Positions 1 through 10,803 are shown, numbered from the stretch's first letter. The stretch is DNA of 64,000 nucleotides from Alteromonas sp. BMJM2 (GCF_027257845.1 NZ_JAPVOT010000006.1:62001-126000), one strand, 5' to 3'. Translations and numbers: made by a program. Notes: generated by a model not told the origin, from the sequence alone.

Positions 1-588
1 GTGGCCTTCCCGCTGACGAAAGCGAAGTTCAGCTTCGAACATCGAAATTAAGTAATCGAGGTCACGACGTCTAAAACCAAGAGGCTTAGCGACCTTCTCA
101 AGCACCACATACTCTTCTTGTGATAGCTGACCATCCGCAAAAGCAGCTTGGATCAATATTTCTAAAAACACCTGAAGGATATCTCGTCGGCCATGCGTTG
201 CCTCATAAAAGCCTTTGAGCATATCGGTAAGCGGAAAGTCTCTTGCTTTGCCCTCTCTGAATGCATCTTGGGCCTCGCGGCGTGCATCACCGGTTAACTG
301 CATTTCGTCCATAAGAGAGGTGGCTATCTGAATTTCTCTGTCTGTCACTTTCCCATCAGACTTTGCAAGATGCCCTAGAGCGCTAAACAAACTATGAAAA
401 AATATGGCCTGCTGTTTGAGAGAGTTTTGATCACTGAAGAAACGGCCAAAGCCTCCCATCCGATTGAAGTTTTGGCTGTAGGCTTTATCGAAGAAGTGGC
501 CGACCACTAATCCTAAAACGATACCAAGAAAATGTTTCAAAAACATGAAACCAAAGAGGGCTCCGAGAACCTTACCCCAAAAAGACAT
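1..588 (-). CDS. djlA: Co-chaperone DjlA, N-terminal part (runs off window)
   Basis: The 196 codons seen begin MSFWGKVLGALFGFMFLKHF and hold a hydrophobic N-terminal segment followed by a TerB-like helical domain (about residues 50-190, with SALGHLAKSDGKVTDREI). The C-terminal J domain that would recruit DnaK lies beyond the left edge, so the call rests on the N-terminal half. DjlA is an inner-membrane DnaJ-like co-chaperone with one N-terminal transmembrane helix. It is divergent from lptD, the same arrangement as in E. coli, which supports the call. The ATG at 586-588 is the only sensible start. Confidence 0.88.
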   Translation of the reverse strand, partial: MSFWGKVLGALFGFMFLKHFLGIVLGLVVGHFFDKAYSQNFNRMGGFGRFFSDQNSLKQQAIFFHSLFSALGHLAKSDGKVTDREIQIATSLMDEMQLTGDARREAQDAFREGKARDFPLTDMLKGFYEATHGRRDILQVFLEILIQAAFADGQLSQEEYVVLEKVAKPLGFRRRDLDYLISMFEAELRFRQREGH

Positions 589-1002
589 TAAATTACGCTC
601 CTATCGTGTCACCTTTGGCAACATCGGCTTTATGATTGTCGCAACAACTATATCAAAGACATGCCAGCATTGAAGTAGCAATGTATGATCTATTTGGCGT
701 CGAAATAGGGTTATTGTGCGTAAAATGCGCTACTTCAAGGTAAAAATGCTTATTATTATGATATTTTTTAGACGAACGGTTGGTAATTGGTTCAGAAGTG
801 CTTAGAATTGGGCGGTTGTAGTTTAAATCGAAATATTGACAGTCTCTTGGCAGTATCTCGACAGTCTCTCAACTTGGCCTGCTGCGTTTTTAAAACGTCT
901 GCTGCCAGCACATTTTAAAAATAGCACCGAACTAAAAAAGACCCATAGCGTCTTACACGGGGTTAAACGCATTATAATAGTTAACAGGCCGCCTTTTTAC
1001 GC
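589..1002. other. djlA-lptD divergent intergenic region
   Basis: This 414-bp spacer separates two divergent genes and must hold both promoters. The only element I can support is a sigma-E-like promoter for lptD near 928-955. No open frame with family resemblance and no strong hairpin was seen in the rest. Confidence 0.6.
928..955 (+). promoter_or_regulatory. Candidate sigma-E (RpoE) promoter of lptD-surA
   Basis: CGAACTA (928-934) resembles the RpoE -35 element GGAACTT. After 15 bases it is followed by GTCTTA (950-955), like the -10 element GTCnnA. The site is about 48 bases before the lptD ATG. E. coli lptD-surA is a known sigma-E target, so the position fits. The assignment is by eye and two bases of the -35 differ. 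Confidence 0.4.
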
Positions 1003-3237
1003 ATGAAAAATACCTGCGCCGTGCTCGTTTTCGCGACTCTACTGCCTACCGTCGCGTTTGCACAGGACACCTCCACATCGTTAGCTGATCCGTTGGCTTT
1101 TTGCAGTGCTGAACCGGTTTCGTTCAGTAGCAATAAGCTAATGGAAAAAGGCCATATAAAGGTAGAAGCAAATCGTACAGAGATAGTGGAAAACAAGGTC
1201 GCCCTGTTCTCTGGCAACGTTGATATAACCTCAGATACTGCTGTTATTAGTGCTTCTCAAGCACAAGTGAACAGCAGCGGCAAAGATGTTATTGCTAAAG
1301 GCGATGTGACTTACCAAGATTCAGCGTTAAAAGTACAAAGCGATACTGTATCACTGCGCTCTGTGGAAGAGCGCCTCGAAATGACAAACACCAAGTATAA
1401 GCTTACCGGTTTTGTAGGACAGGGCGCAGCAAAAGACATTGTGTTAGACACTGATACCGGAATAGTGCTCAAAGAAGTAAGCTTCACCACATGCCCAGAA
1501 GGCGATGAAGACTGGTTGATTAGGGCTAGTGAGATAAGCTTAGAAAAAGGTACCGCTTGGGGCCAAGCCAAGCACACTCGCTTTTATATCGCTGATGTCC
1601 CCGTATTTTATCTTCCGTACTTCGCATTTCCTGTGAGTAACGAGCGTCAAACCGGTCTGCTTTTTCCTGAAATAACCAGCTCTAGTCGAACTGGCATAGA
1701 CTACACCCAACCGTTTTACTGGAATATTGCTCCCAATTACGACATGACCATTTCTCCTCGTTTGATGACAAGAAGAGGGATTCAGCTCAATACAGAATTT
1801 CGTTACTTAACGGAACAAAGTGAGGGCATGGCTTATGTAGAATACCTTCCCAGCGATAGCGATATTGACGGTAATCCAGACCGCTATTTTTATCGATTAC
1901 AGCATCAAGGGCTCGTTGGTGATAATTGGCTTCTCAATGTCGACTTTAATGGGTTAAGCGACGATAACTATCTACTCGACCTAGGTTCTGATTACTACAG
2001 CCGTGCTGACACTCATTTATATCGCAGTGTAGGACTCAGCTATTATGATGAAAACTTATCGGTAAATGTTGAAGTTAAAGACTTTGAAGTATTAGGAGAT
2101 ACCGCCGACAGTTATCGCGCTGTACCTCAAATAAAAGTTAATTACAGTACCGCAATGTGGCGCTATTTTGAGTTCAGCCTAGACTCAGAAATAGCCCATT
2201 TCGACAACACACTTGCTACTGCGCCAACAGCCACCCGTTTTCACTTAGCCCCGACTCTAGCATTACCTTTGCGAGCGGCATGGGGAGAAGTGGTCGCTGA
2301 GACGACGCTATTTCAAACCGTTTACAAGCAAGACAATGTTGAAGGGACCGCGTTAGAAGAAGATGTTGAACGTAGCCTTGGACAAGCTAGGCTTTATGGT
2401 GCGCTGTATTTTGAAAGAGATACCTCTTGGTTTAATGATGAACTTTCCATGACCTTTGAGCCAAAAGTACAGTATTTATATACCTCATTTGAAGACCAAA
2501 CGGCTATTGGTTTATACGACTCAACAGCACTTTTAACCGACGTTGAAGGCCTGTTTCGTGGGCAGGAATTCACTGGCCTTGATCGTATTAACGACAACAA
2601 TCAAATTACCCTTGGCGCAACGACTCGCATGCTAGATAAAAACAATCGGGAACAATTTGTTCTTAGTGTGGGTCAGATATTCTATCTTGAAGACAACAAG
2701 GTGATAGCAGCAACGAAAGATCAGGACCGTTCTGCCCTTGCCGCCGAAATAGACTGGCGCTTTGACCAAAACTGGTATTTCCACTCCGACGTTCAGGTGA
2801 CCACGGATACCGATAAGGTTGACTTGAGCAGTGTTGGAATTGAATACAGAAAAGATGCATCTCGTTTTCTCCAACTTAGCCACCGCTATGTTCGCAACCT
2901 AAGTGGTGAAACGATTGATCAAATTGGAATATCTGCCAGTTGGCCGATCAACAAAAACTGGCAGTGGGTTGGCAGAACGTATCGAGATTTAGAAAGAAAC
3001 CGCAGTGTCGAAACTTACGCAGGCCTTCAATATGAATCCTGCTGCTGGGCTGTGCGCTTTGTGGCTCAACGAACCCTTAACAATCGCTTCAACGACAATG
3101 GTGAGCAAACTACAGACGATTTTGACTCAGGGGTTTCACTGCAGTTTATTTTCAAAGGAATTGGCTCGATGGCGAGCAGAAGAAGCATGCTGGAAGACGG
3201 TATGTTTGGCTATCGACAGCCTTATAGTTTAAATTAA
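1003..3237 (+). CDS. lptD: LPS-assembly outer-membrane protein LptD
   Basis: LptD is the outer-membrane barrel that, with the lipoprotein LptE, inserts lipopolysaccharide into the outer leaflet. The 744-residue product has a signal peptide (cleavage near AFA-Q, residue 20), an OstA/LptA-like N-terminal jellyroll (about 50-190) and a C-terminal beta-barrel. Its mature region carries the expected four cysteines: C34, C164 and the adjacent pair C680-C681. In E. coli these form the interdomain disulfides needed for function. It heads the lptD-surA-pdxA-rsmA-apaG-apaH operon, and SurA, encoded next, is the chaperone that folds LptD. Confidence 0.96.
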   Translation: MKNTCAVLVFATLLPTVAFAQDTSTSLADPLAFCSAEPVSFSSNKLMEKGHIKVEANRTEIVENKVALFSGNVDITSDTAVISASQAQVNSSGKDVIAKGDVTYQDSALKVQSDTVSLRSVEERLEMTNTKYKLTGFVGQGAAKDIVLDTDTGIVLKEVSFTTCPEGDEDWLIRASEISLEKGTAWGQAKHTRFYIADVPVFYLPYFAFPVSNERQTGLLFPEITSSSRTGIDYTQPFYWNIAPNYDMTISPRLMTRRGIQLNTEFRYLTEQSEGMAYVEYLPSDSDIDGNPDRYFYRLQHQGLVGDNWLLNVDFNGLSDDNYLLDLGSDYYSRADTHLYRSVGLSYYDENLSVNVEVKDFEVLGDTADSYRAVPQIKVNYSTAMWRYFEFSLDSEIAHFDNTLATAPTATRFHLAPTLALPLRAAWGEVVAETTLFQTVYKQDNVEGTALEEDVERSLGQARLYGALYFERDTSWFNDELSMTFEPKVQYLYTSFEDQTAIGLYDSTALLTDVEGLFRGQEFTGLDRINDNNQITLGATTRMLDKNNREQFVLSVGQIFYLEDNKVIAATKDQDRSALAAEIDWRFDQNWYFHSDVQVTTDTDKVDLSSVGIEYRKDASRFLQLSHRYVRNLSGETIDQIGISASWPINKNWQWVGRTYRDLERNRSVETYAGLQYESCCWAVRFVAQRTLNNRFNDNGEQTTDDFDSGVSLQFIFKGIGSMASRRSMLEDGMFGYRQPYSLN

Positions 3238-3298
3238 CCCGTAATTACGTTCGTTAGTAGCGCGCGTTAATTCATTAACCAAAAATAAAAGAGTGTGT

Positions 3299-4582
3299 AT
3301 GAAGTTCATTATCCGTGCATTGATGTTAGGTGCAGTACTCTCGTTTAGCAGTATGGCACAAGAGGTCATGCTTGATCGCGTTTCCGTGATTGTTGACCAA
3401 GGTGTAGTACTTGAAAGCGAAATCGCTGCACTAGTAAAAGAAGTAAAGCGCAACGCTGAGGCGAACAATCAAGAGCTTCCATCTGATCGCGCCCTGAGAA
3501 CTCAGGCCATTGAGCGCTTAATAACGAAAAACCTTCAGCTTCAAATGGCTGAGCGTATGGGTATTCAAATTAGCGATCCGCAGTTAGAGCAAACCATTGG
3601 CAACATTGCGGCAAATCAAAACGCGTCTATGGAACAATTGAGAGCTCAACTTGCTGCAGAAGGCATTGCCTATGACGACTACCGTGAAGACATTCGCGAA
3701 GAAATTATCATGGGCGAAGTAAGACGGGCCAATGTTCGTCGTCGTGTTTACATTACCCCGCAGGAAATTGATACCTTGATGGGCCTTATAGAGCAGCAAG
3801 GTGCTGAGCAAGCAGAATACCGCCTTGGTCACATTCTTATCGGTTTCCCTGCCGACCCTACCGACGAAGACATCCAAGCCTCTCGTGAACGAGCGGAAAA
3901 GGTTATCTCGTTGCTAGAGTCTGGTTCAGACTTCACTAAAATTGCTATCGCCTCATCATCGGGTAATGAAGCCCTTGAAGGTGGTGACATGGGTTGGTTA
4001 AACATCAACGCAATGCCTACGCTGTTTGCAGAAGCCGTGCAAAACAAAGACGTTGATTCACTGGTAGGCCCTATTCGAAGCGGCGCGGGTTTTCACATAC
4101 TTAAAGTGGTTGATACCCGCGGTATCGAGAAAGTGACGGTACAAGAAGTTAACTCTCGCCATATTTTGGTTAAGCCCTCTATTATTCTCAGCGAAGACAA
4201 AGCGAAAGCCATGCTTGCTGGATTTAAAGAAGACGTGATAGCCGGCGAAGCTGAATTTGAAGAGCTCGCTAAAGAGTATTCAGAAGATCCAGGCTCAGCC
4301 CTTCGCGGTGGAGACTTAGGCTGGTCTAACCCTGATAATTATGTACCTGCATTTAAAGATGCCCTGGCAAATTTAGAGCCTGGCGAGTTTAGTGAGCCTG
4401 TACGCTCTGTTCACGGTTGGCATTTGATTCAGCTTATTGAGCGTCGCATTGACGATGCAACGGACAAGCGCAAAGAAGAAAAAGCCTACCAGCTGATCTT
4501 TAACAGAAAGTTTGCCGAAGAAACAGAAAACTGGCTTCGTGAAATGCGCGACGCCGCGTATGTCGAAGTTATCGAGTCTTAA
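3299..4582 (+). CDS. surA: Periplasmic peptidyl-prolyl isomerase/chaperone SurA
   Basis: SurA escorts unfolded outer-membrane proteins, including LptD, across the periplasm. The product has a signal peptide ending at SSMAQ, a helical N-terminal chaperone region, and two parvulin (PpiC rotamase) domains at roughly residues 170-270 and 280-380, each with the usual RHIL/GHIL start and GGDLGW motif. The frame stays open to a GTG at 3293, but the ATG at 3299 is chosen because an AAGAG stands five to six bases before it and it gives a clean signal peptide (427 residues, like E. coli SurA). Confidence 0.95.
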   Translation: MKFIIRALMLGAVLSFSSMAQEVMLDRVSVIVDQGVVLESEIAALVKEVKRNAEANNQELPSDRALRTQAIERLITKNLQLQMAERMGIQISDPQLEQTIGNIAANQNASMEQLRAQLAAEGIAYDDYREDIREEIIMGEVRRANVRRRVYITPQEIDTLMGLIEQQGAEQAEYRLGHILIGFPADPTDEDIQASRERAEKVISLLESGSDFTKIAIASSSGNEALEGGDMGWLNINAMPTLFAEAVQNKDVDSLVGPIRSGAGFHILKVVDTRGIEKVTVQEVNSRHILVKPSIILSEDKAKAMLAGFKEDVIAGEAEFEELAKEYSEDPGSALRGGDLGWSNPDNYVPAFKDALANLEPGEFSEPVRSVHGWHLIQLIERRIDDATDKRKEEKAYQLIFNRKFAEETENWLREMRDAAYVEVIES

Positions 4583-4596
4583 ACTATAAGTTATTC

Positions 4597-5583
4597 ATGA
4601 GCAGACCAATTAAAATAGCAGTAACGCCGGGCGAGCCGGCGGGGATTGGGCCAGATTTGATCATCAAACTGGCTCAGGAAGAATGGCAAGCTCAGCTTGT
4701 TGTGTTTGCCGATAGTGATATGCTGACGGCACGGGCCAAGGATCTCGGCATTCCACTAACCCTTCTCGATTACGACCCCGACAACGTTGATATTCAAGCT
4801 CCGGGGTCATTGTATATAAAGCACATTGATAAATCGGCAGAAGTCGTTGCAGGTACACTAAATAGTGAAAACGGCCTGTATGTAGTAGAAACGCTAAGAC
4901 AAGCCTGCCAAGGCAACATTGATGGTGATTTTGATGCCGTAGTGACCGGCCCAGTACACAAAGGTATTATCAATAAAGCCGGTGTTTCTTTTAGCGGTCA
5001 CACTGAGTTTTTTGCCTATCAGTCGAACACGATTGATGTGGTGATGCTACTTGCCACAGAAGGGCTCAATGTAGCGCTTGCTACCACACATATTCCTTTA
5101 GAGTATGTTGCAAAAGCCATCACGGGAACCCGTCTTCACAAAGTTATTCATATTATTCATACCGATTTAAAGCTTAAATTTGGTATTAAAGAACCACGTA
5201 TTTACGTGTGTGGATTGAACCCCCATGCGGGAGAAGACGGTCATATTGGTACTGAAGAAATCCGTACCATCACGCCTGCCCTTAACGAGCTTCGCGAAGA
5301 AGGGCTTGATATTATTGGGCCACTCCCCGCTGATACTATTTTTCAGCCTAAATACCTTCAAGATGCCGATGTTGTGTTGGCGATGTACCACGACCAGGGT
5401 CTTCCTGTGTTAAAGTACAAAGGGTTCGGCGCGGCGGTAAACATCACTCTGGGTTTACCTTTTATTCGTACATCGGTAGACCACGGTACCGCGCTTGATT
5501 TAGCCGGCACAGGTAATGCCGACGCCGGTAGTTTCAGAAAAGCATTGGAAAAAGCCATTGAGCTTGCGCAGCATCAACAATGA
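4597..5583 (+). CDS. pdxA: 4-hydroxythreonine-4-phosphate dehydrogenase PdxA
   Basis: PdxA oxidises 4-phosphohydroxy-L-threonine in the DXP-dependent pathway to pyridoxal phosphate. The 328-residue product matches the family length and starts with the typical [13 protein letters not shown]. Putative metal-binding histidines are seen in [19 protein letters not shown] and MYHDQGLP. It lies 14 bases after surA and overlaps the rsmA start by four bases (ATGA), so the genes are very likely co-transcribed and translationally coupled. Confidence 0.96.
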   Translation: MSRPIKIAVTPGEPAGIGPDLIIKLAQEEWQAQLVVFADSDMLTARAKDLGIPLTLLDYDPDNVDIQAPGSLYIKHIDKSAEVVAGTLNSENGLYVVETLRQACQGNIDGDFDAVVTGPVHKGIINKAGVSFSGHTEFFAYQSNTIDVVMLLATEGLNVALATTHIPLEYVAKAITGTRLHKVIHIIHTDLKLKFGIKEPRIYVCGLNPHAGEDGHIGTEEIRTITPALNELREEGLDIIGPLPADTIFQPKYLQDADVVLAMYHDQGLPVLKYKGFGAAVNITLGLPFIRTSVDHGTALDLAGTGNADAGSFRKALEKAIELAQHQQ

Positions 5584-6407
5584 GTAAAACACACTTAGGC
5601 CATACGGCACGAAAACGATTTGGGCAAAACTTTCTTCACGACGATTATGTGATTGGAAAGATTGTCGCGGCTATCGCGCCCAAAAATGAACAAAACTTAG
5701 TTGAAATTGGACCGGGTTTAGGCGCGCTTACAGACCCAGTATGCGAAGAAGTAGACAGACTCACTGTGATTGAACTGGATAGAGACTTAGCTAAGCGCTT
5801 GCGTCAACATCCGTTTAACGGTGGAAAGCTCAACGTCATTGAACAAGACGCGATGACGATGGATTTCTCTGCATTAGCAAAAGAAATGCCTGATAGCGAT
5901 CGTAAGCTTCGCGTGTTTGGCAACCTCCCTTACAACATTTCAACGCCACTTATGTTTCACCTTTTTGACCATGCACCTGCAATTGAAGATATGCATTTTA
6001 TGCTGCAAAAAGAAGTGGTAAACCGATTGGCCGCGGGTCCAGGCTCAAAGAGCTATGGTCGCCTATCGGTAATGGCGCAATATTACTGTCATGTTATTCC
6101 GGTATTAAATGTACCACCAGGTGCGTTTAACCCTCCGCCGAAAGTAGACTCTGCGGTGGTTAAACTTGTCCCTCACAGTGTACCGCCTGTTCAGGTAGAG
6201 TCGTTAAGCACCCTTGAAAGAGTATGTGCTCAAGCGTTTAACCAACGCCGAAAAACAATCCGTAATTCTTTAAAAGACTGTTTAAGCGAAGACGAAATAA
6301 CTGAACTCGGTTTAGATCCAAAATGTCGTGCTGAAACCCTCTCGCTAACAGATTTTGCTACTATTGCAAATGCCGTTTCAAGCAAAGAATACAATCAAGA
6401 GTCTTAG
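5580..6407 (+). CDS. rsmA: 16S rRNA (adenine1518-N6/adenine1519-N6)-dimethyltransferase RsmA (KsgA)
   Basis: RsmA dimethylates two adjacent adenines in the 3' terminal hairpin of 16S rRNA during 30S maturation, using S-adenosylmethionine. The 275-residue product has the SAM-binding [11 protein letters not shown] motif, the acidic VIELDRD motif and the catalytic NLPYNIS motif typical of N6-adenine methyltransferases. The C-terminal helical domain has RRKTIRNSL. Its start overlaps pdxA. Confidence 0.96.
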   Translation: MSKTHLGHTARKRFGQNFLHDDYVIGKIVAAIAPKNEQNLVEIGPGLGALTDPVCEEVDRLTVIELDRDLAKRLRQHPFNGGKLNVIEQDAMTMDFSALAKEMPDSDRKLRVFGNLPYNISTPLMFHLFDHAPAIEDMHFMLQKEVVNRLAAGPGSKSYGRLSVMAQYYCHVIPVLNVPPGAFNPPPKVDSAVVKLVPHSVPPVQVESLSTLERVCAQAFNQRRKTIRNSLKDCLSEDEITELGLDPKCRAETLSLTDFATIANAVSSKEYNQES

Positions 6408-6414
6408 TTTTTCT

Positions 6415-6789
6415 ATGCATGAATTAGACATTCAAGTGCGAGTGAAAACTCGCCACTTGCCTGAACATCTTCCTTCCGATTCCGCGCAATATGCGTTTGC
6501 CTATCACATTACGATTGAAAACAAGAGCGATGAAACCGTTCAGTTAATCAATCGCTACTGGCGCATTACTGATGCAAACGAAAAAACCTCTGAGGTTGAA
6601 GGCGCAGGTGTAGTGGGAAAACAGCCTATACTAAAACCTAATGAAAGTTTTGAATATACCAGTGGAGCGGTAATCGATACCCCGGTAGGTAACATGGAGG
6701 GCTACTATGAAATGGAGCGCGAGAACGGCGAGCGCTTTAAACTTCCTATCGATGTGTTTAGGCTGGCAATTCCCCATATACTGCATTAA
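6415..6789 (+). CDS. apaG: ApaG domain protein
   Basis: ApaG is a small beta-sandwich protein of unclear function, often next to apaH and linked to cobalt resistance and diadenosine metabolism. The 124-residue product (MHELDIQVRVKTRHL start) matches the usual length of about 125 and has the family motifs GEGVVG-like VEGAGVVGKQPILKP and FEYTSG. The frame is open further upstream inside rsmA, but the ATG at 6415, seven bases after the rsmA stop, gives the correct N terminus. Confidence 0.93.
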   Translation: MHELDIQVRVKTRHLPEHLPSDSAQYAFAYHITIENKSDETVQLINRYWRITDANEKTSEVEGAGVVGKQPILKPNESFEYTSGAVIDTPVGNMEGYYEMERENGERFKLPIDVFRLAIPHILH

Positions 6790-6795
6790 GGACAA

Positions 6796-7614
6796 ATGAT
6801 GTCTAAAGGCAACACTTATGTCATTGGTGATATCCAGGGCTGTTATGATGGGTTAAAACGCATTCTAGACAAAGCCGAGTTTGACCCTTCCAAAGATACG
6901 CTTTACGCCGTGGGCGATTTAGTGGCTCGGGGGGAAGACTCCCTCAGCACTCTGCGCTTTCTGAAGTCCCTTGGAAACAGTTTTTTTAGCGTTCTTGGCA
7001 ATCACGATCTCCACTTTTTGGCGACGCTTAACAATATCCATAAAGCTAAAAAGTCTGACAATTTAGACCCCCTACTAAACGCCGCCGATGTCAGGGAACT
7101 AGAAACATGGCTGCGCCAGTTTCCCTTAGCTGCCAAGTTAGATAAACATACGCTGATTGTGCACGCTGGACTCTATCCAAGCTGGTCAATGAAAAAAGCG
7201 CTGTCACTCAGTAACGAGGTGTCTGACGCCTTAAAGGGGCCTGATTACGTCAATCTCTTAAAAACCATGTATGGCAACACGCCATTAAAATGGTCAAAAG
7301 AGCTTAACCAAGAAGAGCGGCACAGATTTACCGTCAATGCGTGTACGCGAATGCGCTTTGTCACGGAATCTGGCGAGCTTAATTTTGACAACAAATCTCA
7401 CCCAGATAGCGCCACGGGTGACATCAAGCCATGGTTTAAACTGCAAAACCCTAAGCTAAAAACCAAACAAAAGATCATATTTGGTCATTGGGCTGCCCTT
7501 TCTGGTGAAACCCAGTCTCCACAATTTATTGGGCTTGACACTGGCTACGTATGGGGACAAACGCTAACCCTACTGAACCACACTTCTGGGGAATTGATCA
7601 CGCTCAGTGCATAA
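6796..7614 (+). CDS. apaH: Symmetrical bis(5'-nucleosyl)-tetraphosphatase ApaH
   Basis: ApaH hydrolyses Ap4A to two ADP and also removes NpnN caps from RNA. The 272-residue product has the metallophosphoesterase motifs GDIQGCYDGL, GDLVARGEDS and GNHDLH in order, then the distal VHAG and FGHWAAL histidines. An AAGGAC lies just before tandem ATG codons at 6796 and 6799, and either could be used. It closes the operon that begins at lptD. Confidence 0.95.
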   Translation: MMSKGNTYVIGDIQGCYDGLKRILDKAEFDPSKDTLYAVGDLVARGEDSLSTLRFLKSLGNSFFSVLGNHDLHFLATLNNIHKAKKSDNLDPLLNAADVRELETWLRQFPLAAKLDKHTLIVHAGLYPSWSMKKALSLSNEVSDALKGPDYVNLLKTMYGNTPLKWSKELNQEERHRFTVNACTRMRFVTESGELNFDNKSHPDSATGDIKPWFKLQNPKLKTKQKIIFGHWAALSGETQSPQFIGLDTGYVWGQTLTLLNHTSGELITLSA

Positions 7615-7943
7615 GTATGTTTGAGCGTGTTGTTTTATATGAATTAGAATCGTAAGAGTAAGATAATTACTCCTTGCCCTCCCTCTTTCTTCAATAATTA
7701 GCTACGCTAATATAAGCCGTTTTTCGATAATACTTTTTTGACCAAAAAATAAATGTCATAAATTTAAGATTAAAGATAAACATTAAGTAGTTGTAGTCGA
7801 TACATTATTTAATATGTCGCAATAAGAGCGTTCAATAAATATCCCCATGACTAAACCACACCTTAGACAACGAGGTATATTTTGAACTATTTGCGAGGTA
7901 ATATTGTGGAAAAGAAAAACAAAAACACCCATCAGGAGTTCCG
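7615..7943. other. apaH-chemoreceptor intergenic region
   Basis: A 329-bp, strongly AT-rich spacer. It holds a sigma-28-like promoter (7777-7803) and a good ribosome binding site, CAGGAG, a few bases before the chemoreceptor ATG. No convincing terminator for apaH was found. Confidence 0.6.
7777..7803 (+). promoter_or_regulatory. Candidate sigma-28 (FliA) promoter for chemoreceptor
   Basis: TAAACATT (7777-7784), exactly 11 bases, then GTCGATAC (7796-7803) resembles the flagellar sigma-28 consensus TAAAGTTT-N11-GCCGATAA. It is about 140 bases before the ATG of a methyl-accepting chemotaxis protein, a gene class commonly driven by FliA. The match is partial (TAAA of the -35, six of eight in the -10). 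Confidence 0.42.
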
Positions 7944-9968
7944 ATGAAAATAACCGTAGCCACTCGCGTCATTGGTGGATTTGTAGCGATCAGTGCTTTG
8001 CTCATTGTGGTAAGTATTGTGTCTCTCGTCAACCTCAACTCCATTGGTTCAGCAACTGAAGAAGTTAACGACGTAGCTTTGCCGAGTGTTGCAGGAAGTA
8101 ATGCGCTTAAAGCGAGCTTCCTGAATATGGGGCGACTGACCTTTGAAAGCTATATAGAAGAAGAGCTATCTGGTCTGTCAGAAAAGCGTACCTCGTTTAA
8201 TGCCGCAAAAGGTACCTTTGACTCTGAATACAACCAACTAGCGCAAGCTGTTAGCAAAGACGCTGAACTAAAAAGCTCCCTAAATTCAGTTCGCGACGCC
8301 TATGAAGCCTACACCAAAAACGTGGATGCTATGTATGCCAATCACAAACAGTATCTGGATTTACGAAACAGTATAGGCGAGCGTCTTGGTGATGCAGAAG
8401 ATAATGCTGATGACGCATCGACCTTCCTTCTCGACTTTTCTGATTTGGACTCAGTTCAGCGTATTCCAGAACTGCGTCGCGCATCTGAGATTGGCGGACA
8501 ACTTGAAACGTCTCTTCTGTCATTGCTCACTGTATCTTATGAGTATATTAAAACGCAGACACTACAACGCTCTCAAACACTGGGTAATGAAGTTGATTTA
8601 GTTGTCGACAAGGTGGTTACTCAGTTAAGCGAAATGAACGCCGCTGCCGATGGCCGCGACGATTCTGGAACCCTTGATGATATAAACGATTTAGTCAACA
8701 ACGCCATAAACGCGATTAAGGCAAGCGATGGGGTAATGCAGCTTCACGTAAATCGCCTCGAGCGTCGTAACGAAGCAGAGCGAGCCCTAAACGCCTCTGA
8801 CGCTAATATAAGTCAAGGTACGTTGGAGCTAAGCCGTTTGTTGACCTTAGCGGACAAAAAAGCCAGTGATATAGAGACACAGGTAAACTCAGCCATAACC
8901 ACGGGCAACACTATCGTTATTGTTGTTGTACTTGCGTCAATCGCCGTTGCTGCGTTCATTGGTTACATCACTGTTCGCGCTATTACACTTCCGCTAAGCC
9001 GAGTAAATGAACTGCTTACGGTAGCATCCTCCGGTGATCTTACTCATCGTCTTGACGATTCTGCTCAGGATGAATTTGGTTTACTAGCAAGAAACTGCAA
9101 CACGCTTATCGGCAATTTGAAGGAGCTTATCACAGGTATTAATGTGCGAGCAGAGCAATTAGCTGCAGCGTCTGAGCAAACCTCTGCCGTGACGGCGCAA
9201 ACGACCCACTCAATTCAAGATCAGAAGTCTCAAATTGGTCAGGTTGCTACTGCTACTACAGAAATGCATTCTACATCTCAATTAGTTGTACAAAGCGCTG
9301 AGGACACACTTAGCCAAATTCGTCATGCTGACAAAGAGGCGGAAAACGTGCGTTCTATCTCTTTAGAGAATAAAAACACCATTGAGATATTGGCGAAAGA
9401 CGTGCAAGACGCTGCAGACGTTATTAATAAACTACACCAAGACAGCGCAAGCATTGGCGGCATCCTCGATGTGATTCGTGGAGTTGCAGACCAAACTAAC
9501 TTACTTGCGCTCAACGCTGCCATTGAGGCCGCTCGTGCTGGTGAGCAAGGCAGAGGTTTCGCGGTAGTTGCCGACGAAGTAAGAACCTTAGCAAGCCGTA
9601 CGCAGCAATCTACGCAGGAAATCAATGCCATGATTGAAGTGCTTCAGGCAGGCGCGGAGCGCGCAGTAGCGGTTATGAATCAAGGTAAAGAGCAGACCGC
9701 TGCATGTGTTTCACAAACTGAGAAAGCAACGCAGGCGCTTGATATCATCTCTGATGCGGTTCACAGAGCCCACGATGTAAGTTCTCAAATTGAGCAGTCT
9801 GCCCGTGAGCAAAATACGGTTTCACAAGAAATCAGTCAGAAGCTTGAAACGATTGTAGGTATTGCTGAAGAGACTACCGCAGGTGCTCAGCAAACGTCTG
9901 ATTCAAGCCATGAGGTTGCAAGGCTAGCTGATGAACTTCAGCAGTCTATTCGCCAATTTAAAGTGTAG
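7944..9968 (+). CDS. Methyl-accepting chemotaxis protein
   Basis: Inner-membrane chemoreceptor of 674 residues. In order: an N-terminal transmembrane helix (about 9-35), a large periplasmic all-helical sensor of about 280 residues (length suits the HBM/double four-helix bundle type), a second transmembrane helix (about 322-345), HAMP, and a cytoplasmic signalling hairpin. The highly conserved tip is at about 509-550, with [20 protein letters not shown] and [10 protein letters not shown]. It should control CheA through CheW. No che genes are nearby, so it is an orphan receptor with its own promoter and terminator. The ligand is unknown. Confidence 0.95.
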   Translation: MKITVATRVIGGFVAISALLIVVSIVSLVNLNSIGSATEEVNDVALPSVAGSNALKASFLNMGRLTFESYIEEELSGLSEKRTSFNAAKGTFDSEYNQLAQAVSKDAELKSSLNSVRDAYEAYTKNVDAMYANHKQYLDLRNSIGERLGDAEDNADDASTFLLDFSDLDSVQRIPELRRASEIGGQLETSLLSLLTVSYEYIKTQTLQRSQTLGNEVDLVVDKVVTQLSEMNAAADGRDDSGTLDDINDLVNNAINAIKASDGVMQLHVNRLERRNEAERALNASDANISQGTLELSRLLTLADKKASDIETQVNSAITTGNTIVIVVVLASIAVAAFIGYITVRAITLPLSRVNELLTVASSGDLTHRLDDSAQDEFGLLARNCNTLIGNLKELITGINVRAEQLAAASEQTSAVTAQTTHSIQDQKSQIGQVATATTEMHSTSQLVVQSAEDTLSQIRHADKEAENVRSISLENKNTIEILAKDVQDAADVINKLHQDSASIGGILDVIRGVADQTNLLALNAAIEAARAGEQGRGFAVVADEVRTLASRTQQSTQEINAMIEVLQAGAERAVAVMNQGKEQTAACVSQTEKATQALDIISDAVHRAHDVSSQIEQSAREQNTVSQEISQKLETIVGIAEETTAGAQQTSDSSHEVARLADELQQSIRQFKV

Positions 9969-9990
9969 AGTACACGCTAGCCACTTTAAA

Positions 9991-10026
9991 AGCCGCCGTA
10001 TTAATTTGTTAATTCGGCGGTTTTTT
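9991..10026 (+). terminator. Rho-independent terminator after chemoreceptor gene
   Basis: CCGCCG (9993-9998) pairs with CGGCGG (10015-10020), extended inwards by a TATTAA/TTAATT pairing, and is followed directly by six T residues. It lies 23 bases after the stop codon. Confidence 0.85.
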
Positions 10027-10146
10027 ATTACTTAAGCTTTCGACATCCCACTTCCTACACTCGCCATCCCTATCCACACAATCATGTGACCAAATATCGA
10101 TGCAACCGCGTATAAGTTTCAACTACCACTTACGTATAGCATCACC

Positions 10147-10767
10147 ATGAAACTTCTAGCGCTTACCTTACTTTGTGGGTTACTCATGTCTAGCTTCTCT
10201 GCTCGTGCCGATAAAACCTATTATAAAGACAGCGAAACCATCGCCTACAAAACGATTGACTCTCTTACAGAAGAAATAGAAGTGAGAGAGTACTCAGCTT
10301 CTCTTGCGGTAATGTCGAAAGGTAACAGCGACAATGGCGCATTTAGGCTTTTATTTAATTACATATCTGGTGAAAACAAAGCACGCAGTGAAATTGCGAT
10401 GACATCGCCGGTGGAAGTGGGAAACGAACAGGTAGAAAGTGCAAAAATCGCCATGACGTCGCCCGTTGAGATTACCTCAAAAAACACCATGATGTTTTTC
10501 CTGCCAAGTAAATACAACATGGATAACGCGCCGGTCCCCTCTCATCCTGCGGTATCATTAGTTGAAGTTCCGGCAAGGAAAGTGGCAGTAATTCGCTATT
10601 CCGGATTCAATAATGACGATAAGCGACAGGCGTATGCCGAAACACTATTGCGAACACTTAAAGAACAGGGTTATGACATTGCCGGTAAACCAAGTTACCT
10701 AGGCTACGACTCCCCTTTTACCCTACCTTGGAATAAACGTCACGAGGTCATTGTTCCGGTAAAATAA
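10147..10767 (+). CDS. SOUL family heme-binding-like protein, secreted
   Basis: A 206-residue protein with a signal peptide (cleavage near SARA-D, residue 22) and a SOUL/HBP domain. The motifs IEVREYSASLAVMS, GAFRLLFNYISGENKA and two IAMTSPVE repeats are the family signature. SOUL proteins bind heme or porphyrins in some eukaryotes, but the bacterial function is not established. It is predicted periplasmic. A single gene between the chemoreceptor and a convergent aspartokinase. Confidence 0.88.
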   Translation: MKLLALTLLCGLLMSSFSARADKTYYKDSETIAYKTIDSLTEEIEVREYSASLAVMSKGNSDNGAFRLLFNYISGENKARSEIAMTSPVEVGNEQVESAKIAMTSPVEITSKNTMMFFLPSKYNMDNAPVPSHPAVSLVEVPARKVAVIRYSGFNNDDKRQAYAETLLRTLKEQGYDIAGKPSYLGYDSPFTLPWNKRHEVIVPVK

Positions 10768-10803
10768 AGTAATGTAAGTAGCGCTCTACATTACTCTGGA
10801 GAG

